A DNA stretch of 64,000 nt from contig NC_064036.1 in the NCBI RefSeq assembly GCF_932526225.1, forward strand, positions 930,001 through 994,000, given 5' to 3'. The notes beneath the pieces are model-generated. The model made no database searches. It saw only the letters and a program-made list of their open reading frames with translations, and was not told where the DNA came from. The DNA comes from Nematostella vectensis. Its lineage: Eukaryota; Cnidaria; Anthozoa; Actiniaria; Edwardsiidae. Shown here piece after piece: positions 23,331 through 34,238 of the stretch (positions within the stretch are counted from its first letter, which is position 1; each line of letters begins with the position of its first letter). The position numbers and the translations under genes are program-made.

Positions 23331-24869
23331 ACATTTGGTCAGTGATTTCTCCAAACATCAGCTACCCTTGGCACCATTCACAAAGATCTCCAACCAAAGA
23401 GAAATCCTGCCAAGTCTTACCCAAAACTTTTCTTCCTCTTTTTTACAGTGGTGTTTTTTTGGTGTTGTTGCATGAAAACTGCCTGCAAAATGCATCGTTT
23501 ATTGGCCTGATAACCCAAATTTTCTGCAACAACTTACACAATATTTTTTATTATTGCAACAACATTTGATAGCACTCCAAGTAGTATTGGTATCATTTTG
23601 AGACGAAAATAAAACAGAAAACTGCGGCCTCCACTGAGGTTGTTTATCTACTAAGCAGCCAGGCAACTATGCCACATCAAATTATGGGTAGCGTAACAAA
23701 ATTTGTTTGTTGGGGTGTTTACACGTTTCAACCACAGGCTTACTATCCTCCCGTTGTTATTATCAGAATTATTTCCCGTAATCAGACTACACGTTCTCGT
23801 TTTCAATGAGTCGGCGCTGCGTTCACTATCTATTGACTCGTAGAAAGCTCGAACTCGTAATCTAAGTTAAGTTACTGTTAAATAGAGAGAGCAAACAATA
23901 AGGAATATTTTGATAGGCACACTGTTTGTCAGTCTATTGTTGTGTTGTCAAAATGCATCGTGAGAAGGACCTTTCTCATTCAACATTTTCAGCATACTAT
24001 CTAAACGAGAAACTGATAAACGAAGTTTTGCTTGGAGCAAACATCCATTCTTTATTACTTACTTATGCATTCCTTTGTCGATGTATCAACTCGTTCGCCT
24101 GTCCTCATATCGTTTTGATGGAAATCGCACGCACAGATGGCAAAAGAACAGGCCCTATTTGCTGAAGTTAACGGCAAAGCCACATATTTGTTTGACTCGA
24201 GAAGAGTGCTAGGTGATTTGACAGTGCTATATAAGGACAGGAATGATCAAACCGAGAAAAAAAAAAAACGCAAACACTCAGCTCCACTACACTTTCCAAC
24301 CTCGTCGCACAGTCGATATTGCTCCGGTCAGAATAAAAGATATCCGGGGCTTTTATTCGGCTATTCGGCAGGCTCCGGAAGTCAACAGAAGGTCACCACA
24401 GGCAGCCAATACTCACTCATTGATAATAAGCAACGGCGACGAGTTCTCTTTCGACTGTCTTTTTAATCTCATTTAAGATTTTGCTATTTTATCAGCGAAT
24501 AAGGCTGAATTCTAGTGGATAAAACAAATATTGTTTCAATGGCTCGAGTTGAAGTAAAAATGTGCGTGATAAGTTTATTGGGTGAATAAAAAAACAAAAC
24601 AGGGATTTGTGACGAATTTGAATATGCAAACCACGATATCCTATTAAAAGATTTCATTCGTTAGATTTCCAAAATATCGAATCGAGGGTTCCCGATATAA
24701 CGATATTATCTTTCGGTCTTTTGCATTTTGTTATTTCGAGGTTTGACCTAGCCTGCCCGCTGCCGCAATACTGACATAATACTAACGCTAAATGTAAGAA
24801 AAATCGCCGCTTAATGTTATATGTAATAATAAATGTCAAAGCTTGAGAATTTTTTTGGGTGAGGGGTGG
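23331..24869. other. Intergenic, upstream of 313-aa gene
   Basis: No supported gene. Near 24770-24830 there is a short segment with ATCGCCGCTTAATGTTA whose complement recurs in a tandem array near 31310-31440. The short open frames at 23926-24476 show no recognisable content. Confidence 0.5.
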
Positions 24870-25420
24870 GGTTTAATTTGTCCCACAATTTAGAAGATTA
24901 TCTAACGGACGTAAAAATATTGACCATAGGATTGCCCTTACTAAATTCAGGCTAAGCAATCATAAGCTAGCAATTGAAACTGGAAGGTATGAAAAGCCAT
25001 ATAAAAAACCTAACGAAAGAAAATGCTTAGTATGCTAGACAGGTAAAGTGGAGGATGAAGAGCATTTTCTGTTAGAATGTCCGGCCTATAAAGATGATCG
25101 GGATAATTTACTGGATTTCCTTAAAACGCATGCAGGTATCAATGTTTGACACCATGCCAACAAAGAAAATAGCTTCGTCAGAATTATGGTATTGAGCCGG
25201 AATGAAAACGTGAATCGGCGCTTAGCGAAACATATTTTTGAATGTATGAAGGCAAGAAATGTGAAGCTTGATGACGACGTACGGTGACGTCACCTAATCA
25301 TTCGAAACAAGAAAAAAAATGCAAAAGGCAAAGTAAGAAAAACATATTATTTGTGGATTTACACCGATGTAAATGTTTTATAAGGTGCCATGAATAAAAT
25401 CTATCTATCTATCTATTCAT
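24870..25420 (+). mobile_element. LINE 3'-end relic
   Basis: From about 24928 the plus strand reads RIALTKFRLSNHKLAIETGR and then CLVC, a stop, EDEEHFLLECPAYKD, and further on NRRLAKHIFECMKARN. The C-x-x-C ... H-x-x-x-x-C pattern at the end of a reverse-transcriptase ORF is typical of non-LTR retrotransposons. At least two stop codons interrupt it. It ends in a short untranslated tail and (ATCT)n at about 25400-25420, as expected for a 3'-terminal microsatellite. A dead, 5'-truncated copy. Confidence 0.75.
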
Positions 25421-26006
25421 TTTTTTGGGGGGAGGGGCGGGTTAAACCTTGCAGGCGTTTGACGTATAGAAAGCTCTCACGAACCATATCAAACTTTTGG
25501 TGTTATTCAAACTCGCTCGGCCGCTTTTTTAGAGACTGAGACTAGGAGCTGTGTAACCTGGCAAATTACAAATGGGTTTTCTCTGAGCTATCCAAGATGG
25601 CGGACGAAGAGCGATTATTTTTGGAAAACAGGGCTATTTAACCTGAGATTTCTGCTTATAGAAGCGAAAAATACCTATTTTTCTCATCAAATACCCCTGT
25701 AGGGGCTAGATCTTTCTTCTGCCAGCCTAACTTGTGGAAAAAAGCCCTCGTAGGTATTTTAATCGACTACGTCCTTGTGTGATCCTGATGCTGAAGAGTA
25801 CAGAAACACCCGAAGGACGAGAAGCTAAGTATTCCTTTCTAATATTTCCGTTTTTTGTTTGTATAATTTTGGCGCAATTCTTATCTAGATAATCTTCACG
25901 GGTTGTTTTTTGGGGATCATCTTGCAGAATCTCGGTAAACTTAGGCGGGAAGAGGTTCAAAAGTTTAGTCGTCTCGTTTGCTTGTTCATGATAGATATCT
26001 ACTAAA

Positions 26007-29000
26007 ATGATGGTGCAAGGGTATTTGACAAATTTTTCACAAGGTCCTCCATTGAAAAAACAAAGATTGGCTTACATGCTACCTCAAGTCCGTGAAATCG
26101 GGCTGTGTGATTCTCGGGACTCTAGAATCGAAGAGCTCGAGAATCAGCTGTCAGAGCTAAAACATCGACTCGCTGATGTTGTCAAAGAGAGAGATGGCAT
26201 GAGAAAGGAGCTAGGCAAGGAAAAAAAGCCCTTTCTTCAGCCGAGAAAGCCTTTTTGTGACCTTGAGCCAAAAGCTCAATTTCACAAAAAGTCAGAGATT
26301 AAAAAATGGCTTGAGAAGCAATTTGAGAAGCTTCCAACAGATTGGAAAGTTGTTGAGGTTTGTTTAGAATTTTTGTACACATGGAAACAACCTAAATTTA
26401 CCAATTCTGTTATAATGGCATTTGTTTATCATAAAATGTTTCCTTATCTCTAGGTTCAACTTGAAGTTGGTCAGTTTTGCCCTACATTTCAATGTTTCCT
26501 TATCTCTAGGTTCAACTTGAAGTTGGTATGGTCAGTTTTGCCCTACATTTCAATGAGAGGGTTGAGCCTGAGGAGATTGACCATAAAAAGATCCAAAGAG
26601 CTCTCAAGGTAGGTATTATAGAAGTACATGTACAGTACTGTAGGTTTCTTATTTTTTCTATATTTAGATTATTTTTATAATCTCAGGCCAAAGAAGATGG
26701 TGATGTTTCTGACTCAGCATACCATGAGCTAAAGATGGTAGCTGGGTCCAGCTTGCCATCACTGTATGGGATACAGAAAGAGAGAAAAGCTCAAAATGCA
26801 ATCATTCCTATTACAGAATTTGAAGGGGTTAGTCTGTTGATAGTCTTAATTCTGATTTGCTTTGTGCACAGCACATTTTGCATCCTTTAAAACAAGCAAA
26901 TACTGTACAAACCCAATAATTCATTAAACAAAGTTTCTCCTTTCAGAATGCAAAAGGATGTTCAAGATCCATCAAGGACATTCTAAGTTATAGTTCAGAT
27001 GTCATTGGAAATGCAGGGGGCAATGTTATAACCCTTCGGTTTTCTGGTGATGGTAGAAAAACCACCAAAAAACTCGGGAGTGTTATGACAACCTTCTGCT
27101 TTCCAGCAGAAAACTCTGTTAAAAGAAGCCCAGAAAGGGAATATTGTATATCTATATATGATGGTGAGTTGGTTGCAGCTAATTTATTGCAGCTGTAAGC
27201 GAGAACAAATCTTCCTAATGATATAGTCAACTAAAGCCATATATCTGTGAACACTTTTTATTATAGGCAAGGAGTCATATGACATCCTAAAGGCGACCTT
27301 GAGAGGGGTTTTTGATGAGATGAAGGCCCTAGGGAGAACTGGCATTCTTGTTAATGGCCTTGAATACACTATTGATTGGTAGGTTTCATTTTTTTTGCAA
27401 CCAATAATCTTATGATCTGGCATTAAACAGGACATATGTAACTTTTATCCCTTTTTTAAGGGTGATGTGTGCTGACTGGAAGTTCATGGCGTGTATTCTC
27501 GGAATTAATAGTCCCTGTGCCTTGTACTTCTGCATTTGGTGTGAGTGCAGCAAAAGGATGATCAGAGACTTTTCTAGTAAGTTTTTTAATTTTGTTACTT
27601 ATATAATGAATGTTATGTAATGAATTAAATGATTTTTGTTTTTATGAATTATTCCATTGTCAGCTATATTATAAATAACTAGATAAATTTGATAAAAATT
27701 TCAGTCCCACAATGGCCCATAACCAGAACCTTAAACCAGTGCCGTGCACGTGTTGGGTGTCCAAATGCCAAGGGAGTTCAATGTTTACCTCTCGTGGACA
27801 TTGAATTTACCAAGGTCATACCCGACACCCTGCACCTCAAATTGAGGATCATGGGAAAACTTCTCAACCAGGTAAAATTATGCTTATTTAACAAATTCAA
27901 ATCTCCATTGAGCCATTTTTTAAAAAAGTTCCTGGTATATATTAAACTTCTAGGTTGCTTGCTGGGCTATAGAGCAGAATGTTAAAAAAGCCATGGAAGA
28001 AGCAATAGAAGCTTTGGGTAAATAAAAATTTCATGTATAGGGTAAATGGGTATATGGGATGTCTTATGGTGATTATCATTTTGTTTTCTTGCCATATTGT
28101 ATTTGCAGGTGTGAGGTTTTGTTTCTATGATGTCCAGGATGACAGTGGCAAAACCACAACCAAGTGGAGCTCTTTGGATTGTAAGTAAATAACTGACTAA
28201 TAGAAAAGACTGTTATAATAACTGAAACTAATATGAAATTACTATAAAGTTTCGTTATTTATTTTCTTTGAATCCTCTTTTCCTTATAAAGGTGATGATT
28301 TGGAAACTATCATTAGGGGGCTTGATATCCATGCCTTCCTAGGAGACATGGAGAACAAGTCCATCACCAGCCTTGACTGTCTGACCAAAGCCCAGCTAGT
28401 GGAGGAATGTAGGAAGTTCCATCTGAGGTCGACAGGCACCAAGGACTTCCTACGTGCCACACTCAAGGATCATCTTGACCGCAACAACATAGTGTTTGAG
28501 GTATGATTTTTATTTTCATTATAAAAAAGACCAGCACACCCAGGATACTACTGTGTATAAAGCTAATTTAACAATTGCTTTGTGTTTTGTAGCCATCGTC
28601 CACTCCCACTTGTGAGAAAACAGTTCTTAGCATATCAGAGCTGACACAAGTGTGGAAAAGTTTGATGGTCCTCACTGATGCTCTTGGGGCAAATCCTGGA
28701 GATGAAGCATATCTTCGAGCAGATGCTTTTCAAGAAAAGGCCCGCCAATGGGGAACCAAATTTAGAAAGGCCACGTTTGATGAGGTAATTCTACATCCCT
28801 GTGGTTAGTTGAACTGGCAGGACACAAGCCTCATTTGATCATATGTCACTGAAAAAATAACAAGTAGATATATTATTTTAATTGTGCTTTCTTTTATCTC
28901 TCCACAGGATGTAATTCCATATATACATGGTAAGATTAAAATGAGATTCCTTAATTGACTTGGGATCTCCGAGACCAAGTAATGTTATGCATTTTTTTCT

Positions 29001-29314
29001 CTACAGTTCTTGTTTATCATGTCCCCCAATTTTTGGAGATTCATGGCACGATCCACCAGTTCAATTGCCAGACAGTGGAAAAGAAAAACCACATGCAGAA
29101 CAAGACATTCCACAGGGGTAGCCAGAAAGGGGGGAAAAATAGCAACTACACTGTACAGGTAATTCCAAGTGAAAAAAACGTCATGTTATCTAGACTAATC
29201 GCTTGCTACAACTGTGTATTTTTATCTCTATAGATCATGGAGAGGGAAAACAGAAAACTGTTCAGTAGGGAAAATAATTTGGAAAGGGTCAAGAGAAAAT
29301 ATCAAAAGCAGTGA
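26007..29314 (+). CDS. DDE transposase-like protein with SAP-like motif
   Basis: Fourteen exons: 26007-26357, 26510-26608, 26687-26827, 26947-27163, 27267-27378, 27461-27576, 27705-27871, 27954-28017, 28109-28180, 28292-28500, 28593-28784, 28908-28929, 29007-29158 and 29234-29314. Every junction is GT-AG and in phase; the product is 664 aa. Residues about 39-75 form a coiled coil. Candidate RNase H-fold acidic residues are D232 (FSGDGRK), D312 (CADWKF) and E612 (QTVEKKNH). After D312 comes FCIWCEC (330-336), a possible zinc knuckle. Residues 477-508 (LTKAQLVEECRKFHL then a Gly-turn and LRATLKDHL) look like a SAP DNA-binding helix pair. The arrangement, with a large helical insert before the last Glu, is reminiscent of RAG1/Transib or hAT transposases, but this is inference. 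No terminal inverted repeats were found, and the intron number argues for a host gene. Converges on the chromodomain gene. Confidence 0.75.
26441..26555 (+). repeat. 56-bp duplication of splice acceptor
   Basis: The sequence TTTCCTTATCTCTAG with the following exon start occurs twice, 56 bp apart (exon starts 26454 and 26510). The first copy lacks six bases, TATGGT. Only the second site gives the open frame used by the gene model. Confidence 0.9.
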
Positions 29315-29750
29315 AGACAAAGAAAAAATGTATTTATTTATTTATTATATTTTTGGTGCTATTTATTACTGTTGTAAATATCACTATTTATAACTTGTAT
29401 AACTATTTGTACCCACATTATTATATAAAGGCATTAAAACCATCAAAACAATCTGTATCATTCCCTGGATCTAAATTCCCCCTCTTTATTTTCGACTGGA
29501 AATACAGTGAAATCGGTTGAAACAGATGTCAACAATTAGTTTATATAGAGAGATTTTAACTTACCGAGCCATAGTTGTGAAGCATATTCCGTCTACGCCG
29601 TACGAAGCTGATCTCCAAAAAGCTCAGCGGGGGATACTTGCGCTCTAGCGGTCGACACATACTAGGCCTTTCTTCCTCTGACCCATATTCAGAGATGTAA
29701 GTACAACGGGGGCACGAACTATGATCATAATTAATCCTTAGCTCGTATCC
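29315..29750. other. Interval between convergent genes
   Basis: Presumed 3' untranslated sequence of the transposase-like gene (A/T-rich) and of the chromodomain gene. No further feature seen. Confidence 0.5.
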
Positions 29751-30398
29751 TCATGATATCCACATCTTCGAAGATGAGTCAACTTCACATATTGTACTCG
29801 AATCTGGCAGTTGCCGAGCCATAAACTCCGTACCAATAACGGTGCCAAACTCGACAGCAGTGCACGGGAACCGAATATTACGGGTCCCTGAAAAATCCAG
29901 CTTTCGTGAGGTAGCAAAAGAAAATGTCCCTTTACCAAACAAAGCGGAAAAAACCCCCTTTGAAAGTGGGACTTTCACTTGTACTCTCCGAATGAGTCCC
30001 GTGTCATTCTCGGGTGTACGAAATTGGAGCTCATCGAACAGTGCATGTCGAATCAGCCACAATTCCTTATCCTCGGAGCAAAGAATGGGAAGCTTTTCTC
30101 TTGCTACCTCACTACTGTCGGGGTTCCCAGCATTCACGGCTAAATAGCATGACAACTGCGGATTCAATGAAAGAGAAACCGTAGAATTATATCTATCGCT
30201 GTAGCCTTTCCATTTCACAAAGGCATAGTCTCCCTCAACGTTTAAAACTCTCTCTATCTCCCAGACTTTTTCTTCTTCCTCTTTCTCTTCTTTCACGTAC
30301 GTATCAACTGAGGAATGGTCTAAATATTTGACCAAGCGATCCGGTTTCTTTATAATTCTTCCACTACGAGTCTTTAGGGAATCAGTGTTTGCCGCCAT
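29751..30398 (-). CDS. Chromodomain protein, single exon
   Basis: A 215-residue intronless frame with start context ACATGG. Residues 12-22 read SGRIIKKPDRL, a basic segment. An acidic run (KEEKEEEEK) leads into a chromodomain at about 44-74: VWEIERVLNVEGDYAFVKWK, then GYSDRYNST. The usual Trp after the last Asn-Ser is replaced by Thr-Val, and the C-terminal helix of the fold is missing. The remaining 140 residues (for example SLSLNPQLSCYLAVNAG and VFSALFGKGTFSF) form a beta-rich region that I do not recognise. Chromodomains bind methylated histone tails; similar basic-plus-chromodomain arrangements occur at the ends of retroelement polyproteins, so an element-derived origin is possible. It lies tail to tail with the transposase-like gene. 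A repeat shared with 41.77 kb begins just upstream of its start. Confidence 0.7.
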   Translation of the reverse strand: MAANTDSLKTRSGRIIKKPDRLVKYLDHSSVDTYVKEEKEEEEKVWEIERVLNVEGDYAFVKWKGYSDRYNSTVSLSLNPQLSCYLAVNAGNPDSSEVAREKLPILCSEDKELWLIRHALFDELQFRTPENDTGLIRRVQVKVPLSKGVFSALFGKGTFSFATSRKLDFSGTRNIRFPCTAVEFGTVIGTEFMARQLPDSSTICEVDSSSKMWIS

Positions 30399-30424
30399 GT
30401 TTGTTGGAGAAGCGCGAAAGGGGA

Positions 30425-30520
30425 AACTCCAGTACTTCTAAATATGGGCATATATGACCATATAAGGCACAGCGAACGAAGGACACTATCCGTGGGGAAT
30501 ATGTTTGATATGAAATCCAC
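30425..30520 (+). repeat. Dispersed repeat shared with 41770-41860
   Basis: Contains CGAAGGACACTATCCGTGGG and GAATATGTTTGATATG. The reverse complement of 41770-41860 matches nearly throughout, including the TTCTAAATATGGGCAT start. Confidence 0.85.
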
Positions 30521-31309
30521 TATAAATCTCACGAGGGTGTTAGGTAAAGTGCGTTACGCAAGGGAATTATTGTTTCAAATATTTTAATAGAAAATAGGCA
30601 AAATGACGTTTTTCTTTAGAATAATTTCTCGGAAGCGCTAAAAAGCGGGAGATTTTGTGCTAAACGCGGGAGAGCGGGAGAAGGGGTCCAAAATCTTGAG
30701 ACTCCCGCTAATGCGGGAGAGTTGACAGGTATGTTAATGTAGGAACAAATCAACACTTAACCCTTTCACTCCTGGATACTTTTGAGCAAAATTGTAAGAA
30801 AATCAGACTGAAAACAGAATCACCCCCCCCCCCCCCCCATTCAAGTCCAGCTTTTTCACATCTGGAGGGTGCCTTAGGACATCATGAAGTCTATTGGGGC
30901 ATAATTAATGCTGTGCTTATGGATGTTTGCACGCTGAGGTTGATTCAATGGGATAATTCCTTGTTTGGTTTCACCGAGTGAGAAAGGAATTTTTTAGTGA
31001 ATTGCCTCATACTCTCCAATGTGGAACATCTTTGCTACTTATTTATTGTTATTGTTTGGGAGATCATATTTTGATAGCTCGACAAACAGAACTTAATTTT
31101 CTAAAGACTATAGGCACTCTTTTTGAAAACTAAAAGTTGGGATTTTGACTTGCACGATCAGTAAAAACGCGTCAACTCTACGCACCTCTGTTGTGAAAAC
31201 GAGGTCGGTACCCCCATTTTTTATTACATTTTTTGAAAGCCCTCAACTTCAATATTGTTTATGCCAAGTTTAAAAAACACCTGGGTTTTAGAACTATTTC
31301 AAGGAAATT

Positions 31310-31440
31310 ACCTTAAGCGTATTAGTATTACATTAAGCGGCGATTTTTCTTACATTAAGCGTTAGTATTACATTAAGCGGCAAATTATATTACATTAAGC
31401 GTTAGTGTTACATTAAAAGGCAGTTATTACATTGAGTGGT
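31310..31440 (+). repeat. TTACATTAAGCG tandem units
   Basis: Five or six loosely spaced TTACATTAAGCG or close variants. A related segment lies inverted at about 24770-24830. Confidence 0.7.
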
Positions 31441-31454
31441 GGTACAGTGGGGAG

Positions 31455-31830
31455 GTACTTAAACCCTTATTCTGCTTAATTTTCGAGAATCGCGAAAAAT
31501 AAAGGCCGCGAATTTTAATCTCGCAAAATTTAATGGATATAGAAAAATCGTAGGGTCCTATAACAAATTCTAAACGTTTGCATAAGCCCTGGTACAAGGA
31601 GCAATATGTCCTCTGTGCAGTCCAATCGACTATCCTGTCCCGGTATCTTGTAGTGTGTAGTTACGAGCGTCTTGTATCTTTTCGTTGTCTCCCTGTTCTC
31701 CTGGTGTATCATCATATCAAATATATCGCGAAATTAAATCCCCTGCAAACACAATTTCTCTCCGCGATCGCGAAATTAAAGACTCGCTAAGTGTGCCGAG
31801 AAAATTTTCGCGAAATTTAAGACGCGCGAT
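31455..31830. repeat. TCGCGAAATT-rich element
   Basis: Both ends carry CGCGAAA/ATTTAA motifs, in opposite orientations around an unrelated centre, as in a foldback or MITE relic. Exact ends are not resolved. Confidence 0.45.
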
Positions 31831-34238
31831 GATAAAGAAAAATAAGGTATCTTCGATCTGCACACCACTGGTTGGCCAAAATGGTGACCACGCAGTCATG
31901 CACGTTTTACCCATGCAATTTGCAAGAACGAAATCTCAAAATTGTGAGATTGGGAAATATCATGTTCCAGTCCATGGTTACCCTTTCTTCCACTTTGTTT
32001 TCAATGAGCCGTGCTCCGCCACACGTTCACGGGATGTCTAATACTGGAAATGTGATAGTCCAGGGGACAGCTAGCTTTATGCCAGGGAGGTATGATGAAA
32101 CAACAAGTTAGTTTAAATCGTTCGCAATCATTCGAGCGAAATACTATGCTAACAATCGGAAATTTTTGTCTTGGAATCACCGGTTAATCCGTAAATAAAA
32201 TGTCAAGCATTCGAGCACTTGTAAAATTAATGAAACACTTGCGAGTAAGGCACTTTTATGTGCGCAAAACTAAGTTCATTGTTACCTTACGAGCCTTTCT
32301 AGTTTAAATTTTTATATCTCGACCACCTATCATCGTATTGCAATTTATTCACCTTTTCTCGGTGCACTATCAAAATAAAAAATGTGCCTTGAATAGGATT
32401 TTTTCTTCTGCCTAATTGTGCTAGTGATCAACTTTCTAACAGTGAATGATGGCTTGCCCTCTGTTGGCCCATAATTTGCTTTGTTTGATCATCATTTTAT
32501 CGTCGAATACTAGAGTGTTGATGTATCATACTCTTTTCCAGATCTAAGGTGTTTTGTTTTTCTTTTATTCGTTTACCTCTATCAATTGTGTTTTGTTTTT
32601 CTTGATTCAATGATAAATGGTAAGTCAGTAGAATGTGCTGAGCAGGTGTTCTCGAGAATGACAAAATATGTTTTTTTTATATTATTTTGTATAAGCCTTT
32701 TTCCCATTTGCCCTGTTTGCAGAATACTTAGTCATATATCCAAACAGCAGCGACAATAATTCATAATTCAGCATTTTTACTTGGGTTAATTAAAGTTTAC
32801 TCACTTTATAAACGTCTGTTTATCGATTTACAACCAAATAAATTTTCATCAAAAAAACTCGAATATTAGAACGCGCGTTCTCTGAGAGAAGAAGGCATTT
32901 TGGTCTTACTAATCATTTTATCATTCATGTGTCAAATGGAAGGATACATTAAGACAACAGTCAAGAGGGTATATGGCAAAAGCTTGCTAAGAAACTGAAA
33001 AAATGAAATGATTGAAAAAAGAATCATTGCTTGAACGTTTGATGAATTCATTACTATACCTGGCATTATTCCCGAAGGCCCGTGAAACATAGTGAGCGAT
33101 TTCTGATCCTCACCTTAAACTGCACTCATCTGAAAATTAACTTGTGTGTTCGCTGCGTCGATTTATTCTCACTGGCTTGTATCGTGCAAACAGTCGCTGA
33201 AATACTGCACAAACGAGAGGAGTAAAGGTGGGCGAGATAATAATGGCCCTTCTATTTCCTTTTTTCCACTCGTCTGCTATGCTAATCAGCCAATCCACGT
33301 TAGGTAATAACACAATGACAGATGCTGCTTGTTATATAACCATCATGCATGGTCTTACGTGCCGTCCACAATTTCTATCTCTACTTTTTCGTATTCTTTG
33401 GAAAATTAACTTTGATTTTTCTAACTAAGACATCTTGGTGATGATAACATACTTAGATACTGTTATTTTTACTTTCTTTTCGCTTTTTTACTTTTCAAAG
33501 TCAATGAAAGAAAAGAAGACACAACTTGCTTCTTATAAAATTTCTTTTGATTTTTTTCCTCCATATCAATAATCGAAAAATATATTGAAATCATGTAGAC
33601 ACGCTAGCGGTGGTTTCTAATGGATGCATAAAGAGTGGAATCGCTCGTCGAATAGCCGAAAGCTTCTTGGCGATTATAGGAAGCTTATTTTATTACTGGT
33701 ATTTAGAGTTGATTTGTGCTATCTTTTTTTGCAATTTGTGGACAATAGATCAACAAAAATTCATACCCAGTGGTCCAATAAGTTCCCATCAATGCTGGTG
33801 AAAACAATTTTCGCAAATATTTTCTCAAGTTTTTTTGGGTAAAAGTAACATAAAGACAAGAAAAAAAAGGGACAGAAATTTGGGTACGGAAAAACTTCAA
33901 AGTTCATTTAATAACAGGGTTTTTATTCACAAAAAAGGCAATTTCATATCGATACATCTTGTTACACACAGATCGCAGATCCAAACGGTTACGTTAACGT
34001 CGACTTTCACAAACCCATTTTTATCTGAGTTGACAGTGCAAACGCAAAATACGAAATGGGCGAAATGTCTGAAATATGCAATGACTTGTGGCTGAAATGT
34101 GCTTATTTGTAATAATAATTCGTAAGTATAAGGTGTTTTTCAATAAACTCAAGTGATGCGTATCCTTATTTTTTTGCATTCTTCTATCATTTTAGTTTTC
34201 AAAGATTATCAAGGCACGAGCACGGATAGCTCGGTTTT

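Larger units (their letters stand above)
30399..34238. other. Repeat-rich intergenic region
   Basis: No supported gene. It includes a dispersed repeat (30425-30520), a G-rich CGGGAGAG repeat segment (30640-30735), a poly-C run (about 30822-30838), TTACATTAAGCG units (31310-31440) and a TCGCGAAATT-rich element (31455-31830). From about 32100 to 34238 it is plain A/T-rich sequence. Confidence 0.6.

Noticed and set aside
26007-29314. Active transposon call for the transposase-like gene
   Set aside because: No terminal inverted repeats or target duplication seen, and 13 introns are unlike an active element.
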